Source: Shewanella inventionis
GTDB lineage: Bacteria > Pseudomonadota > Gammaproteobacteria > Enterobacterales > Shewanellaceae
Length of the DNA: 64,000 bases
Direction of reading: 5' to 3'
Assembly (NCBI RefSeq): GCF_014641855.1
Contig: NZ_BMII01000002.1
Span: 1-64,000, forward strand
The notes under the pieces were generated by a model. That model ran no database searches, was not told where the DNA came from, and saw only the letters and a list, made by a program, of their open reading frames with translations. How positions within the stretch are numbered: the first letter of the stretch is position 1; each line of letters starts with the position of its first letter. This document shows positions 44,784 through 53,814 of the stretch, in pieces. A program made the position numbers and the translations under genes.

Positions 44784-45245
44784 CTATACGCGAACTTTAA
44801 TAACCACTTTACGCACTTGTTGTGGCGTGTCGCTTGTACCCGGCATGTGAATGTCCCCCGGGAAAAACAAAGCAAACATACCGGCTTTTAACGGGATAAA
44901 CGCTGCGTCTTGCTTATTCGATTCATAATCATAATTAGCATAGTCATGGTCGGCAAAATAAGCTTTAGACGGGGTTTGCTCTGCTAAAGGCAAATAACCA
45001 AATTCTTCTTCGCCACTGACCACGTATTGCACATCAATGTATTTTTGGTGTGCTTCAAACGGTTGCGTGTGTTTAGGCTTTGTTTGATAGTCATTAACGA
45101 TCACAAAAATATCTTTGCCATCTAACGGGTAATTGCCTACCTCGAGTTGACTAAAATCGGTTTCTGCAAGGTGTGCGAGTGCCGTTGCTAAGCGTGGGCT
45201 GAGTTGTGTATAGAGGTTACGATTTGCTAGAGTATCGACAATCAT
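44784..45245 (-). CDS. YhcH/YjgK/YiaL-family (DUF386) sugar-related protein
   Basis: 153 residues of a cupin-like family tied to sialic acid or other sugar metabolism. Seen are the metal/active segment FEAHQKYIDVQYVVSGEEEFGYLP with the conserved Glu and His, and the FALFFPGDIHMPG strand with the second His group. The catalytic role is unclear in the family. A longer frame begins 33 bases earlier, but ATG at 45245 has CGGGA 5 bases upstream and starts MIVDTLANRNLY, the usual start. No sugar operon is nearby. Confidence 0.82.
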   Translation of the reverse strand: MIVDTLANRNLYTQLSPRLATALAHLAETDFSQLEVGNYPLDGKDIFVIVNDYQTKPKHTQPFEAHQKYIDVQYVVSGEEEFGYLPLAEQTPSKAYFADHDYANYDYESNKQDAAFIPLKAGMFALFFPGDIHMPGTSDTPQQVRKVVIKVRV

Positions 45246-45350
45246 AAAAATCCCGTAAGATATAAACCATAAAAACATGATAGCTTGTTAACTAAAGAGC
45301 ATACAGTTTTACAGTAATATCAGCATTATAAAATTAAGAAGGATTGTAAA

Positions 45351-46409
45351 TTGCCTGCATTACGTTTACTTGCTGGACCAACCGCTTATGAACAAATAGA
45401 AGCGAATGGCTTACAACAATCATTATTTACTCAATTATTTGCAGCTTCAGGTGGGCCTAAGTGGCTTGCCATTGCTGGGCTAGATAAATATTTATTTAGT
45501 GAATTTTTTCAAGGCCGTGAAGACCCCCTTTATACAATGGGAGCATCTTCTGGTGCGTGGCGATTAGCCTGTATGGCGCAGCAAGATCCTATAGCGGCCT
45601 ACGAACGTTTAGAGCATTTTTATATTAATCAACGCTACGATGTGGCTAAGCCGACGCGCGAGCAAGTTAGTGCGCAAGTGCTGCAAATTGTTGATGGTAT
45701 TTTGGGTGAACAACAAGGCGCAGATATTTTGGCTAACCCATTGATCCGTCATCATATGGTGGCTTGTCGTGCACGCCATTTAAACCGCATTCACGCCAAA
45801 TTTGGTTTAATGGTTGGCTTGTCGATGGCGGCTGTGAGCAATATTGTTAACCGTAAAAGTTTAGGTTGGCATTTTGAGCGAGTTATTTTAAGCCATAAAG
45901 ATGATGCATCGCCCTTTAGACGCTTAAAAGATTTGCCAACAAAACATGTTGAATTAACCGAAGATAATATTCGTCATGGATTATTGGCGACGGGATCTAT
46001 TCCGTTATTGCTTGACCCAGTTAAAGATTTGCAGGGTTCGCCTAAAGGCCATTATTACGATGGTGGCATTACCGATTATCATTTTGATATGCCCCTGCCT
46101 GCGGCAACGGGTTTGAGTTTGTACCCGCACTTTTATCCTTATATGAGCCCAGGTTGGTTTGATAAGTCATTATTGTGGCGTAAAGCAAAAGCGAACTATC
46201 ATAATGGGCTTATTTTGGCGCCGAGTAAGCAATTTATTGCCAGTTTACCCTTTGGTAAAATTCCAGATCGTGAAGACTTTAAAAACCTCGATGCCGATAG
46301 CCGCATTGCGTACTGGAAACAAAGTGTGCAGCAAAGCCAGGTGCTTGCCGACGAATTTGCTGAAATTGTGGCTTCGGGTAACATTATGGATCGTATTGAA
46401 CGTCTGTAA
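45351..46409 (+). CDS. Patatin-like phospholipase
   Basis: 352 residues of the patatin family. The nucleophile elbow is TMGASSGAW (GASSG, Ser66), and the oxyanion-type AASGGPKW motif lies at 31-38. The catalytic Asp lies in YYDGGITDYH. It is expected to hydrolyse acyl ester bonds of lipids. The start is a TTG at 45351 supported by AAGAAGGA about 8 bases upstream. It is transcribed alone; divergent from the YhcH-type gene. Confidence 0.82.
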   Translation: MPALRLLAGPTAYEQIEANGLQQSLFTQLFAASGGPKWLAIAGLDKYLFSEFFQGREDPLYTMGASSGAWRLACMAQQDPIAAYERLEHFYINQRYDVAKPTREQVSAQVLQIVDGILGEQQGADILANPLIRHHMVACRARHLNRIHAKFGLMVGLSMAAVSNIVNRKSLGWHFERVILSHKDDASPFRRLKDLPTKHVELTEDNIRHGLLATGSIPLLLDPVKDLQGSPKGHYYDGGITDYHFDMPLPAATGLSLYPHFYPYMSPGWFDKSLLWRKAKANYHNGLILAPSKQFIASLPFGKIPDREDFKNLDADSRIAYWKQSVQQSQVLADEFAEIVASGNIMDRIERL

Positions 46410-46500
46410 CATTGAGTAAACCTCGCTTATTTGTCGTTTTACGTAATACAGCCTGGCTAAATCAGGTCTAATGGAATAGGTAGTTAAATAGGTCGTTGTT

Positions 46501-46557
46501 GGTCAATGTCGTCAGTTAGCATTATTTAATGATGCTAATCTTGTTGAAATATTGACC
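46501..46557. repeat. Composite 57-bp palindrome upstream of LON-domain gene
   Basis: GGTCAAT (46501-46507) pairs with ATTGACC (46551-46557), and inside it TTAGCAT (46516-46522) pairs with ATGCTAA (46532-46538). The nested stems lie in the 215-bp gene-free spacer. It could be a small repeat element or a regulator site. Confidence 0.5.
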
Positions 46558-46624
46558 ACTGCTACACTTATTCTATTGATTTGATTTTGGTTCAGTAACT
46601 TCACCTATGGTGTGGGAGGCTGCT

Positions 46625-47203
46625 ATGCAAACACAAGAAATGGCGTTATTAATTCAAGATGGCGTGCTATTGCCCGGCGGACGACTCGAAATTCGTATCG
46701 CATCGCCGTGCGATTTAAGCATGGTTGCTCAAGTGTTGAGGGGCCATTATCACCTTGCATTTGCCGCACTAAAAGCCAACAGCGAACTTCCTTGTTACCA
46801 CAGCGCTACCCGCTGCAATATTATCGATTTTAACCAATTAGCCGATAACAGCCTCAGTATTGTGATTGAAGGATCGCAACGGGTTAAAATTTTATCGGCA
46901 GCACAGCAACGTGATGGTAGTTGGATTGCTCGCGCATTACCTTGCCCAAATTGGAGCCAGGAACCGATCGCCGGTGAATTTGAGATAATCAGCGCTGCAC
47001 TTGAGCAATTTTATCAAGTGAATCCTGACTTGCTTGAGCTCTATTCGCAAGTGCATTTAGAAGATGCTTCATGGGTCAGTCAGCGTTGGCTTGAGGTGTT
47101 ACCTATGTATAATCGCGACAAGCTTGTGTTAGTCGAGCAGCCAAATTGTCATAAAACCATGGATTTTGTATTGCAACTGCTTAAATCTCATGTCGATGTG
47201 TAA
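46625..47203 (+). CDS. LON-substrate-binding-domain protein
   Basis: 192 residues with the N-terminal LON (PUA-like) substrate-binding fold without the ATPase or protease parts: QDGVLLPGGRLEIRIASP, LSIVIEGSQRVKIL and a helical C-terminus. Standalone LON-domain proteins are of unknown function in bacteria. ATG at 46625 is preferred because GGAGG lies 5 bases before it. The RluA-type gene follows 76 bases downstream. Confidence 0.8.
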   Translation: MQTQEMALLIQDGVLLPGGRLEIRIASPCDLSMVAQVLRGHYHLAFAALKANSELPCYHSATRCNIIDFNQLADNSLSIVIEGSQRVKILSAAQQRDGSWIARALPCPNWSQEPIAGEFEIISAALEQFYQVNPDLLELYSQVHLEDASWVSQRWLEVLPMYNRDKLVLVEQPNCHKTMDFVLQLLKSHVDV

Positions 47204-47279
47204 GCGGTGCATCATGGGCGATACACTGTTAATATAGGGTGATTAATCCTTGTGTTTATAGCGTGTATTGCCCATTTTT

Positions 47280-48245
47280 ATGTCAAATGATCCAGCCTCA
47301 CCTACCACCTCTGCTATTGCAGCCCAACCTTCGTATATTGTATTACCTCGTGAAGGTGAGTTGGCTGGAAAGCAATATCAAACCGTTTTTGCATTTTTAG
47401 TCGATCATTTTAAGCAAATTGACGCTAGTGTATGGCGACAGCGCATTAACGATGGCAAGGTGCATTGGCAAAATGGCGAGTTGATTAATGAAAACACGGC
47501 TTATCAAGCCACTGCTAGAGTGTATTACTATCGGGAGGTGCAGGCTGAAACAAAAGTGCCGTTTAGTGAGCAGATCCTTTTTCAAGACAATGACACGATT
47601 ATTGTTTATAAGCCGCATTTTTTACCGGTGACGCCAGGAGGTAATTACGTTAACGAATGTTTAGTGCATCGATTACGTATCGCCACCCAAATAGAGACGG
47701 TCGCGCCCGCCCATCGGCTTGATAAAGATACTGCTGGCGTGATGTTAATGACAGTCAATCCATATACGCGACACGCTTATCATCAACTGTTTTTAGACGA
47801 TAACATCACTAAAGATTATCAGGCCATTGCCAAAGTAACGCCTGAGATATTGACACAATTAGCCAACAACACTTGTAAGTTACCTCTTAGTTGGACGGTT
47901 AAAAACCGCATAGTGGCAGCCAACCCCAGTTTTACCATGCAGGTAGTAGAAGGTGAGGCGAATAGCCATTCAGAAATTAGTTTGGTAGCGGTAAAACAAG
48001 GCTTGGGCTTATTTGAGCTGAGCCCGATCACCGGGAAAACCCACCAATTACGTGTGCACATGCAAAGCTTGGGGATGCCGATATTGCATGACCGCTTTTA
48101 TCCAGTGTTACAGCCTAAAGGGCCTGATAATTTTGCTAAGCCTTTGCAATTATTGGCAAAGCGATTACGTTTTACCGATCCTATTAGTGGTATTGCGCAA
48201 GATGTGCAATGTAAGGGATTAGACTTATCAGCAATGTTAGTGTGA
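47280..48245 (+). CDS. RluA-family pseudouridine synthase
   Basis: 321 residues. The catalytic motif AHRLDKDTAG holds the nucleophilic Asp (HRLDxxTxG), and the later GKTHQLRVHMQSLGMPILHD is the conserved RNA-binding strand. The N-terminal S4-like region is weak. It converts uridine to pseudouridine in rRNA or tRNA; the exact target (RluA, RluC, TruC or other) cannot be assigned. A TTG start four codons earlier is less likely. Convergent with otr. Confidence 0.85.
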   Translation: MSNDPASPTTSAIAAQPSYIVLPREGELAGKQYQTVFAFLVDHFKQIDASVWRQRINDGKVHWQNGELINENTAYQATARVYYYREVQAETKVPFSEQILFQDNDTIIVYKPHFLPVTPGGNYVNECLVHRLRIATQIETVAPAHRLDKDTAGVMLMTVNPYTRHAYHQLFLDDNITKDYQAIAKVTPEILTQLANNTCKLPLSWTVKNRIVAANPSFTMQVVEGEANSHSEISLVAVKQGLGLFELSPITGKTHQLRVHMQSLGMPILHDRFYPVLQPKGPDNFAKPLQLLAKRLRFTDPISGIAQDVQCKGLDLSAMLV

Positions 48246-48247
48246 TT

Positions 48248-48280
48248 AAAAAAAACCGCCATCAAGTTTGATGGCAGTTT
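48248..48280. terminator. Terminator between RluA-type gene and otr
   Basis: GCCATCA (48258-48264) pairs with TGATGGC (48269-48275) around AGTT. On the minus strand the stem is followed by a run of T (complement of the A-run from 48248), so it serves otr; it may also slow the plus-strand transcript. Confidence 0.75.
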
Positions 48281-48318
48281 GGCTTTAGGTGATAAAATAG
48301 TGATGATTACACTTTAAA

Positions 48319-49713
48319 TTACTCCGCTTTGGCGTGTTTAATTCCTTTGCGGTTTTTCATTGGGTCGCCCTCGTAACCTAGGGCTTTCCAATCTAGGCGC
48401 TGGCCTTTGTTATGACAATCATTGCACTGTAATGCATCCTCTTTTGGCGACACCATATGGTTGATGCGCCACCACATTTCTGTAGCAATAAAGTCATGTT
48501 TTCCACTGTATTTAAGGCCTTTTTCAATCATGGTTGGGTTGGCTTCCATCCCCAATTTAGCGGCTAGGGCCCAGTCGAATTTATCCCAGTAGCCACCTTC
48601 GCCATAGGTTTTTGGTGTGAGTAAAATATTGAGCTCAGTGTCGTAAATTTGTTTACCAGTATGCACTTTAAATGGATAGATCTTGGCTTTAGGGTCGTTA
48701 ATGTCGCCTAAGGGGTAAGCCAATTTTAGCGTTTTAGTTGGGTCAACTTTGTCGCCAGCCATGTATGCATCGGCGCTGCCATTAAACCAGGCATATTGTG
48801 GTGGCACATCTTTTTGCCAAATAAAACTGCCTTTCTTTTTCATGAACGTGTGCTTACCGTATTGGTCGGTTGTTTCAGGTAAATCTTGCCCCGCGGTTGA
48901 CCAGTCCCAGTGCATTTTAGTGGGTTCATTTTTGGCAAATGATGGGATATGGCAGGTTTGGCAAGCCACAGTTGCAGTATGGGTGTTGAGCTTTTTGTTT
49001 TGATGTGGGGCGCCGTCATGACAGTTTACACAACCAATTTTGGTTTCTCCGCCTGGTGATACGCCCATGGCATTACCCGTAATTTGATGTTTTTCGGTTA
49101 CGTGGCAATCCTGGCATTGAAAGTCGTTACCGTCGGTGTCCATGTGCACATCTGTTGATTTGTCTGGGTATGACATGGATGAATCTAAATCGCCATGTTT
49201 AACCGCATCTCCGCCGCCACCATAAAAGTGGCAGCTGCCGCAGTTATCACGTACTGGCTGACCAACGTTTTGCGCAACTCGAGTCAGGTTGACTTTGGCT
49301 AATGGATCGCCGGCACCAGCGGGGTCTTTTAAGTATGTACCTGTAGTGTCGTGGCACACTAAACAGTCCACCTTGGTCATATCTTTAAAGTCAAAGTTTG
49401 AATCTTTCCATCCGTAGCCTGCATGGCAACTGGTACAGCGAGGTTCGTTCCCTGAAATTGACACGCAAAAATTGTTAATACTGTTCTTTTTACCGCGCTT
49501 TACGGTGCGCCCCGGTAGTTTTTGCTCCAGTTCCCATGTCCAGTGAGATGATTTCATAAAGTCTTCAGCATGTTCTTTATGGCAGGTTAAACATTGGCTG
49601 GTGACCTCGGGGCCATTGGTAAAGGGACCTTGCAGTGCCTCTTTATGATTAAAGGCAGCTTGTGCGCTACTGCTTAGCAATAGTGTCGCTGCCAGTGCGA
49701 TGAATGTTCTCAT
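48319..49713 (-). CDS. otr: Octaheme c-type cytochrome, tetrathionate reductase (Otr) family
   Basis: 464 residues with a Sec signal peptide ending AQA. Eight CXXCH haem motifs are visible: CLTCH, CTSCH, CLVCH, CGSCH, CQDCH, CVNCH, CQTCH and CNDCH. This count and the following KTYGEGGYWDKFDWALA segment match the octaheme tetrathionate reductase of Shewanella, a periplasmic multihaem reductase of tetrathionate, nitrite or hydroxylamine in vitro. The ATG at 49713 starts the signal peptide with AAGGA upstream; a longer frame upstream is not needed. Third gene of a small cytochrome operon. Confidence 0.92.
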   Translation of the reverse strand: MRTFIALAATLLLSSSAQAAFNHKEALQGPFTNGPEVTSQCLTCHKEHAEDFMKSSHWTWELEQKLPGRTVKRGKKNSINNFCVSISGNEPRCTSCHAGYGWKDSNFDFKDMTKVDCLVCHDTTGTYLKDPAGAGDPLAKVNLTRVAQNVGQPVRDNCGSCHFYGGGGDAVKHGDLDSSMSYPDKSTDVHMDTDGNDFQCQDCHVTEKHQITGNAMGVSPGGETKIGCVNCHDGAPHQNKKLNTHTATVACQTCHIPSFAKNEPTKMHWDWSTAGQDLPETTDQYGKHTFMKKKGSFIWQKDVPPQYAWFNGSADAYMAGDKVDPTKTLKLAYPLGDINDPKAKIYPFKVHTGKQIYDTELNILLTPKTYGEGGYWDKFDWALAAKLGMEANPTMIEKGLKYSGKHDFIATEMWWRINHMVSPKEDALQCNDCHNKGQRLDWKALGYEGDPMKNRKGIKHAKAE

Positions 49714-49727
49714 GATGTGTGTCCTTA

Positions 49728-49749
49728 CCCCTGAGCGTTCACTCAGGGG
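49728..49749 (-). other. Intercistronic stem-loop before otr
   Basis: CCCCTGAG (49728-49735) pairs perfectly with CTCAGGGG (49742-49749) with a 6-base loop. It lies between the DUF3373 gene and otr and has no T-run, so it could stabilise the otr mRNA or give partial attenuation. Confidence 0.55.
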
Positions 49750-49768
49750 GGCCAATGTGAAGTTCAAG

Positions 49769-51481
49769 TTAGAAGTTGATGGTCAGTGATGCGTTAATGT
49801 CGTAGGCGGTGTCTACTACTGGCAACATTGAGTAGGCCGTTCCGGCAATCACATCGTCGACTTTTTGTGGTGCGCCAACAGGAGAACCACTGCCTGTATA
49901 TTCATAGTCGTAATACAAACCGGCTAGCTTGATAAACATTTTTGGATTAATATCAAAGATATAATATGCTTCTGCCACATGACCGCGAGTGGCTAGTTTA
50001 CTGCCTATTGGGTCGTCTTGTGCCTGAGTAAACGGGCTCCAGTATTTAGAACCATAGTTATATTCAAGTCCAAATTTGCCGTAAGGTGCTGGCATTTGCA
50101 TACCCACATAAACCCCATAACCGTCTTTTGTATCGCTGTCGACAGTCTCTGTTGGTACCATAATGATTTCTGTACCTGTGCTGTTAAGCTCAGCCTCAAA
50201 TACGGCATCACTTAGCATGCCGCCAAACATACCGGTATTACCGCTAGGCTCTGCTCTGGTCCAACCGAATGAGGCAAACCATTTCATGTCTTCATCTGAT
50301 TCATAGGCATAACCTAGGCCACCAAGATACATGTCGCCAATGACGTCACTAGGTTGTACTCGAGTGACAAAATTAAAGTTTTCAAACTTTTGCATATCTT
50401 GGTACATGGTTGGGGCAAAGATACTCGCGAGTTGCGTGGGGAATGCCATGGTGCCAGTAAAGCCATCATTAACATCTTTGGCACCGAATAAGGTGAACTG
50501 TAAGAAATGATTACCGTCATTAAGGACGTCGATATTAAATCCGCCTAGATGGGTGTCTTTGGTGATAATGTCGCCGAAGAGTTCGCCGTTGCCGTATTGT
50601 GATTCAAAGCCTTGGCCGTAACAAAAACGGACGGTTTGACCTTCAATGCCGGTAATATCGGTTAGATCATAACCTAGGGTTGCGCCGTCGAAGTTAAAGT
50701 TAACTAGGTGGCCAGAAGGGGTGCCGCCACGTAATTCATTTTCGCGGTAGTGGCTTGGTGGGCCGTAGGTTGAGGGGCGACGACCAATCGACAGATAGGC
50801 GCCACTACCATTGATGTCTTTCCAGTTGAAATAGGCGCGTTCAACTTTCAGTTCGTCACCACTTGTGCTGCCGCTGCTGGTGCCATCCATGGTGAAAGAG
50901 TTCCAAGAGTCGAACACTTTAACACCGGTAGAGTCGCCCCAACTTTTATACATGGTTAGGCGACCTGCAAAACTGACGTTGTCCCACACTTTGGCATTAA
51001 GGTTGAGACGAAGGCGTGTTGTGTAAAAAATATCATTATTAATATCTTGCTGTGTGGGGGTGCCTAACGCCATTGGCATAATTCCCTGAAGCATGCCGCT
51101 TTGAAACGCGGTGGCTAAGTCTGGGTTGGCGGCCATCATTTGCCCTAAAGGCGAGCTTGCACTGCTTGGATCACCAAACTCTCCTGCCATAGCTTTAGCG
51201 GCAAAATCAGAAAAGTTAACATTAATGGCTGGGTTCCAAGTGACATTTTGATAGTGTAATGAATGAGCTCGAGTTCTAAAATCTCCGGTAATTTCTAATC
51301 TGTCTAATGCGCTGTGGCGTTCTGTTTTGTCTACGCGTGAATTTAAATAGTCTAAATCTTCAGAAATATCCGCTAGTTGTTGTTCTAGTTCAGCAATTTT
51401 TTGTGCATCGTTATCGGCAGCCAAGCTTGCACCACTCATAAATAATGCATTGGCGACCAGTATAGAGATAAGTGTTCTCAT
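49769..51481 (-). CDS. DUF3373 outer-membrane beta-barrel protein
   Basis: 570 residues with signal peptide MRTLISILVANALFMSGASLAA and an N-terminal coiled coil (KIAELEQQLADISEDLDYLNSRV) followed by amphipathic strands ending in INASLTINF, typical of a porin-like barrel. It matches DUF3373 proteins that sit next to multihaem cytochromes in Shewanella, which suggests a role as a passage or scaffold for electron transfer with Otr. ATG at 51481 is chosen with a GGGGAGA ribosome site upstream. Transcribed with otr. Confidence 0.85.
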   Translation of the reverse strand: MRTLISILVANALFMSGASLAADNDAQKIAELEQQLADISEDLDYLNSRVDKTERHSALDRLEITGDFRTRAHSLHYQNVTWNPAINVNFSDFAAKAMAGEFGDPSSASSPLGQMMAANPDLATAFQSGMLQGIMPMALGTPTQQDINNDIFYTTRLRLNLNAKVWDNVSFAGRLTMYKSWGDSTGVKVFDSWNSFTMDGTSSGSTSGDELKVERAYFNWKDINGSGAYLSIGRRPSTYGPPSHYRENELRGGTPSGHLVNFNFDGATLGYDLTDITGIEGQTVRFCYGQGFESQYGNGELFGDIITKDTHLGGFNIDVLNDGNHFLQFTLFGAKDVNDGFTGTMAFPTQLASIFAPTMYQDMQKFENFNFVTRVQPSDVIGDMYLGGLGYAYESDEDMKWFASFGWTRAEPSGNTGMFGGMLSDAVFEAELNSTGTEIIMVPTETVDSDTKDGYGVYVGMQMPAPYGKFGLEYNYGSKYWSPFTQAQDDPIGSKLATRGHVAEAYYIFDINPKMFIKLAGLYYDYEYTGSGSPVGAPQKVDDVIAGTAYSMLPVVDTAYDINASLTINF

Positions 51482-51625
51482 GATGTTTCTCCCCATATTT
51501 GCTTGATATTTAATCAAATAAGCAAATTTTGGTTGTAAGGTTCCCTGAGGCTAAGCCCCACCGTTTGTGCTATTGGGTTGTTAAATGCTGTCTGCTTTTA
51601 TCTAAAAAAGGTTGTCAGCATGTAT

Positions 51626-51955
51626 TTAGCCGCAGGTTGCTGGCTGGTCAGAGTCGGCCGCATGGTCATATAAAAACTGTTGAATATCTTTCAGTTCTTG
51701 TTCAGACAGTGCCTCAAAAATAGCTGGTTTAGCTTTATGCTTGTCGCGTGTAAAGAAACGATCCCATTGGCTCATGGTTTTGCTCATTGGGGTGAGTTAT
51801 GGACCTTCGCTATTGGCAGTGTGGCAGGCTTTACATTCTTTTTTATAAAGGTGTTTACCTTTTTTAGGGTTGCCACCATCAGCAGCCATGGCCTGGCTAC
51901 CAAGAGATAATGCAATGGCGATCGCGATACCAACTTTCATATAAGTGTTCATCAT
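51626..51955 (-). pseudogene. Monohaem cytochrome c gene with an in-frame stop
   Basis: On the minus strand a 110-codon frame starts at ATG 51955, with signal peptide (VGIAIAIALSLGSQAMA) and haem motif CKACH, then has a TAA at codon 53 (51797-51799) right after NSEGP. The frame continues cleanly as LTPMSKTMSQWDRFFTRDKHKAKPAIF and on to a normal TAA at 51626, including the Met axial ligand region. The gene order cytochrome-DUF3373-otr matches Shewanella operons with an intact small cytochrome. Either a real nonsense mutation or a base error. Confidence 0.8.
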
Positions 51956-52075
51956 CTTTATCCTCTTAGGGCTTTTTATAGGTTGTACGTTAGCAATAGT
52001 TACTATTTCTTTGCTGTAAACAATGTTACCTAAAAGTGAGTAGTGTTAATTTGAGGTAGATCAGATCTATGAGAA

Positions 52076-52120
52076 AAATCTAATTGAAAAAAAGTTAATT
52101 GAAAAAAATCTAATGAATAG
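52076..52120. repeat. Short A+T-rich imperfect tandem repeat
   Basis: Three imperfect copies of about 15 bases built on TCTAATTGAAAAAAA lie upstream of the cytochrome operon start. Just upstream is a palindrome TAGATCAGATCTA (52057-52069). They may be promoter or regulator elements; no match to FNR or CRP was sure. Confidence 0.35.
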
Positions 52121-52172
52121 GGTGTGATCAGGATCGATTGTTTCGGCATTGACGAAGTGATAGGGCGTACTT

Positions 52173-52460
52173 GGGTCTGTTCATCTTTGCAGATTGAATT
52201 TTGTTCGAGTTAAAAACGTGTAAATTGAGACGAACGGATTGATGCCTAGCCATCTAAGCAACTCTTTATTTGCAAAGAGTCATTCAACAAAGAGTAAAAC
52301 GTTTTTAGCCGAACCCTTTGGGCAGCGTTTATTGGCCATTTTTAGTGCGGTATCGACTTTTTATAAAGAATAACTGCACCTCAAAGTCTCTGCTGCGCAG
52401 TTATATATGAGTAATGGGCAACAATTTGCTGCAAAACAACCTTGAAAGATCAACAGACCC
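52173..52460. mobile_element. MITE-like element
   Basis: A noncoding 288-bp element bounded by terminal inverted repeats: GGGTCTGTTCATCTTTGCAG at 52173 and the complement of GGGTCTGTTGATCTTTCAAG at 52460 (17 of 20 positions). Similarity extends further inward. Inside is a hairpin ACTCTTT/AAAGAGT. No coding frame and no clear target duplication were seen. It lies between the cytochrome operon and the TauE gene. Confidence 0.6.
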
Positions 52461-52481
52461 TAAAAATTCAATGAGAACACT

Positions 52482-53222
52482 TTAGTGAATGAGCGCACTC
52501 ATGGATTTTATCGCGAGCACTGTTGCGCTGATACTGCATAATACTAATGTGGCGATGCGGGTTTTATTTTTATCGATATGGTTAATGAGCAAGCCGGATA
52601 CAAGGTAGCCGCCAATCACGGATGGTAATAACAGTAATGACAACCACAGATGTTTTATCTCAACCAGGCCGACGACAGCTAAAATTGCAAACGCAATGAG
52701 CGAACTGAACACAAAAAAGGCTGACAATGCGGCTCTAAATTGGTTGGCATCTTGCCCGGCGAGCAAAATGGCCATAGGTGGACCACCGATGGCGGCGATA
52801 TTACCAAAAATGCCTGAGAATATACCTGCAATAAATAAGCTTATTCGGTTAATTGGAGCGGTAATTTTGTAAACACTGAGCATAACGGCAATGTATACAA
52901 TGGCCGCAATAATTAACCCGAGTATGGCTTGTGGGGCAAACAGTAATAAGCCTGCACCTATAAATCCACCGGGTATTCGGCCCAGTAAAGCATATTGCAA
53001 TCCATTAAATTGCAGGTGGCCGCGTTCTCTGAATAAGGTCATTGCTGAAATGGCAAATCCCATCACAATGATGGGAACGGGGACAAGTTGGGGGTTAACA
53101 ATATAGAGTAAGGGGCTAGCAACAACGGCTAACCCAAAACCAATTAAGCTTTGGGTTAGCGCGCCAAAAAAAACGATTACTGATGCCAGTATCAACGTTG
53201 ATGGTTCGATAAATGACATCAT
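52482..53222 (-). CDS. TauE/SafE-family membrane transporter
   Basis: 246 residues with about eight helices of the TauE/SafE (DUF81) family: ALTQSLIGFGLAVVASPLLYIVNPQLVPVPIIVMG and the second-half repeat GIFSGIFGNIAAIGGPPMAILLAGQ. Members are permeases for sulfite, sulfoacetate or other anions; the substrate is not known here. It starts with two ATGs at 53222 and 53219. Single gene, ending beside a MITE-like element. Confidence 0.85.
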   Translation of the reverse strand: MMSFIEPSTLILASVIVFFGALTQSLIGFGLAVVASPLLYIVNPQLVPVPIIVMGFAISAMTLFRERGHLQFNGLQYALLGRIPGGFIGAGLLLFAPQAILGLIIAAIVYIAVMLSVYKITAPINRISLFIAGIFSGIFGNIAAIGGPPMAILLAGQDANQFRAALSAFFVFSSLIAFAILAVVGLVEIKHLWLSLLLLPSVIGGYLVSGLLINHIDKNKTRIATLVLCSISATVLAIKSMSALIH

Positions 53223-53287
53223 TTAATTCTCTATAAAAACATGACTGCTTCTTGGGCAGTTTCAAAGTCTATTGATTAGCGTAAGTG

Positions 53288-53602
53288 TTATTCGAGCTCT
53301 TCCCACTCGATACCCATTTCATCCATCAACTTTTTCGCTTCACTAGGAATGCTATCAGGCTCATCTTTTGATAAGTCGCCGTCATTTGGTAATGGTTGTC
53401 CTGTGTATGCATGCAAAAACGCTTCGCATAGCAGTTCACTATTAGTGGCATGTCGTAGATTATTTATCTGACGACGAGTCCGCTCATCTGTTAGTACTTT
53501 TAATACTTTTAAAGGGATAGAAACCGTAATCTTTTTTACTTGCTCATTTTTTTTGCCGTGTTCGGCATAGGGGCTGATATATTCGCCATTCCATTCAGTC
53601 AT
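53288..53602 (-). CDS. metJ: Methionine repressor MetJ
   Basis: 104 residues, highly similar in pattern to enterobacterial Met[14 protein letters not shown], the ribbon-helix-helix strand [43 protein letters not shown]. MetJ binds S-adenosylmethionine and represses met genes at repeated 8-bp boxes (AGACGTCT). It is divergent from metB across a spacer with met boxes, so it also represses itself. Confidence 0.97.
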   Translation of the reverse strand: MTEWNGEYISPYAEHGKKNEQVKKITVSIPLKVLKVLTDERTRRQINNLRHATNSELLCEAFLHAYTGQPLPNDGDLSKDEPDSIPSEAKKLMDEMGIEWEELE

Positions 53603-53709
53603 TAACTTACCCTTAACGATAAATACGGGGCAGATTTTAACCCCTTACAATCTCTAGTCAAATTATTGCTACTATTTCTTGACGATTGCAAATAGATTTC
53701 TTTATGTTT

Positions 53710-53779
53710 AGACGTCTAAATGGCTAAAACTGGTTGACGAACTCAGGTCTCTTAGGTAAATTTGGACGTCTAGACATCT
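53710..53779. promoter_or_regulatory. Met boxes in the metJ-metB spacer
   Basis: A perfect box AGACGTCT at 53710-53717, and two adjacent boxes GGACGTCT (53764-53771) and AGACATCT (53772-53779), each 7 of 8 to consensus. The second group lies 35 bp before metB. MetJ binding is expected from the family rule. Confidence 0.85.
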
Positions 53780-53814
53780 CTTGAGTGTGTTTGCGAAATT
53801 TTTTAGGAGTCATT

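Noticed and set aside
51797..51799. Programmed readthrough or recoding at the cytochrome stop
   Set aside because: It is TAA, with no visible downstream structure or recoding signal; a mutation or base error is simpler.
52021..52135. FNR or CRP site upstream of the cytochrome operon
   Set aside because: The TTGAG/ATCAG and TGTGATC fragments miss one half of the consensus; only the plain palindrome is reported.
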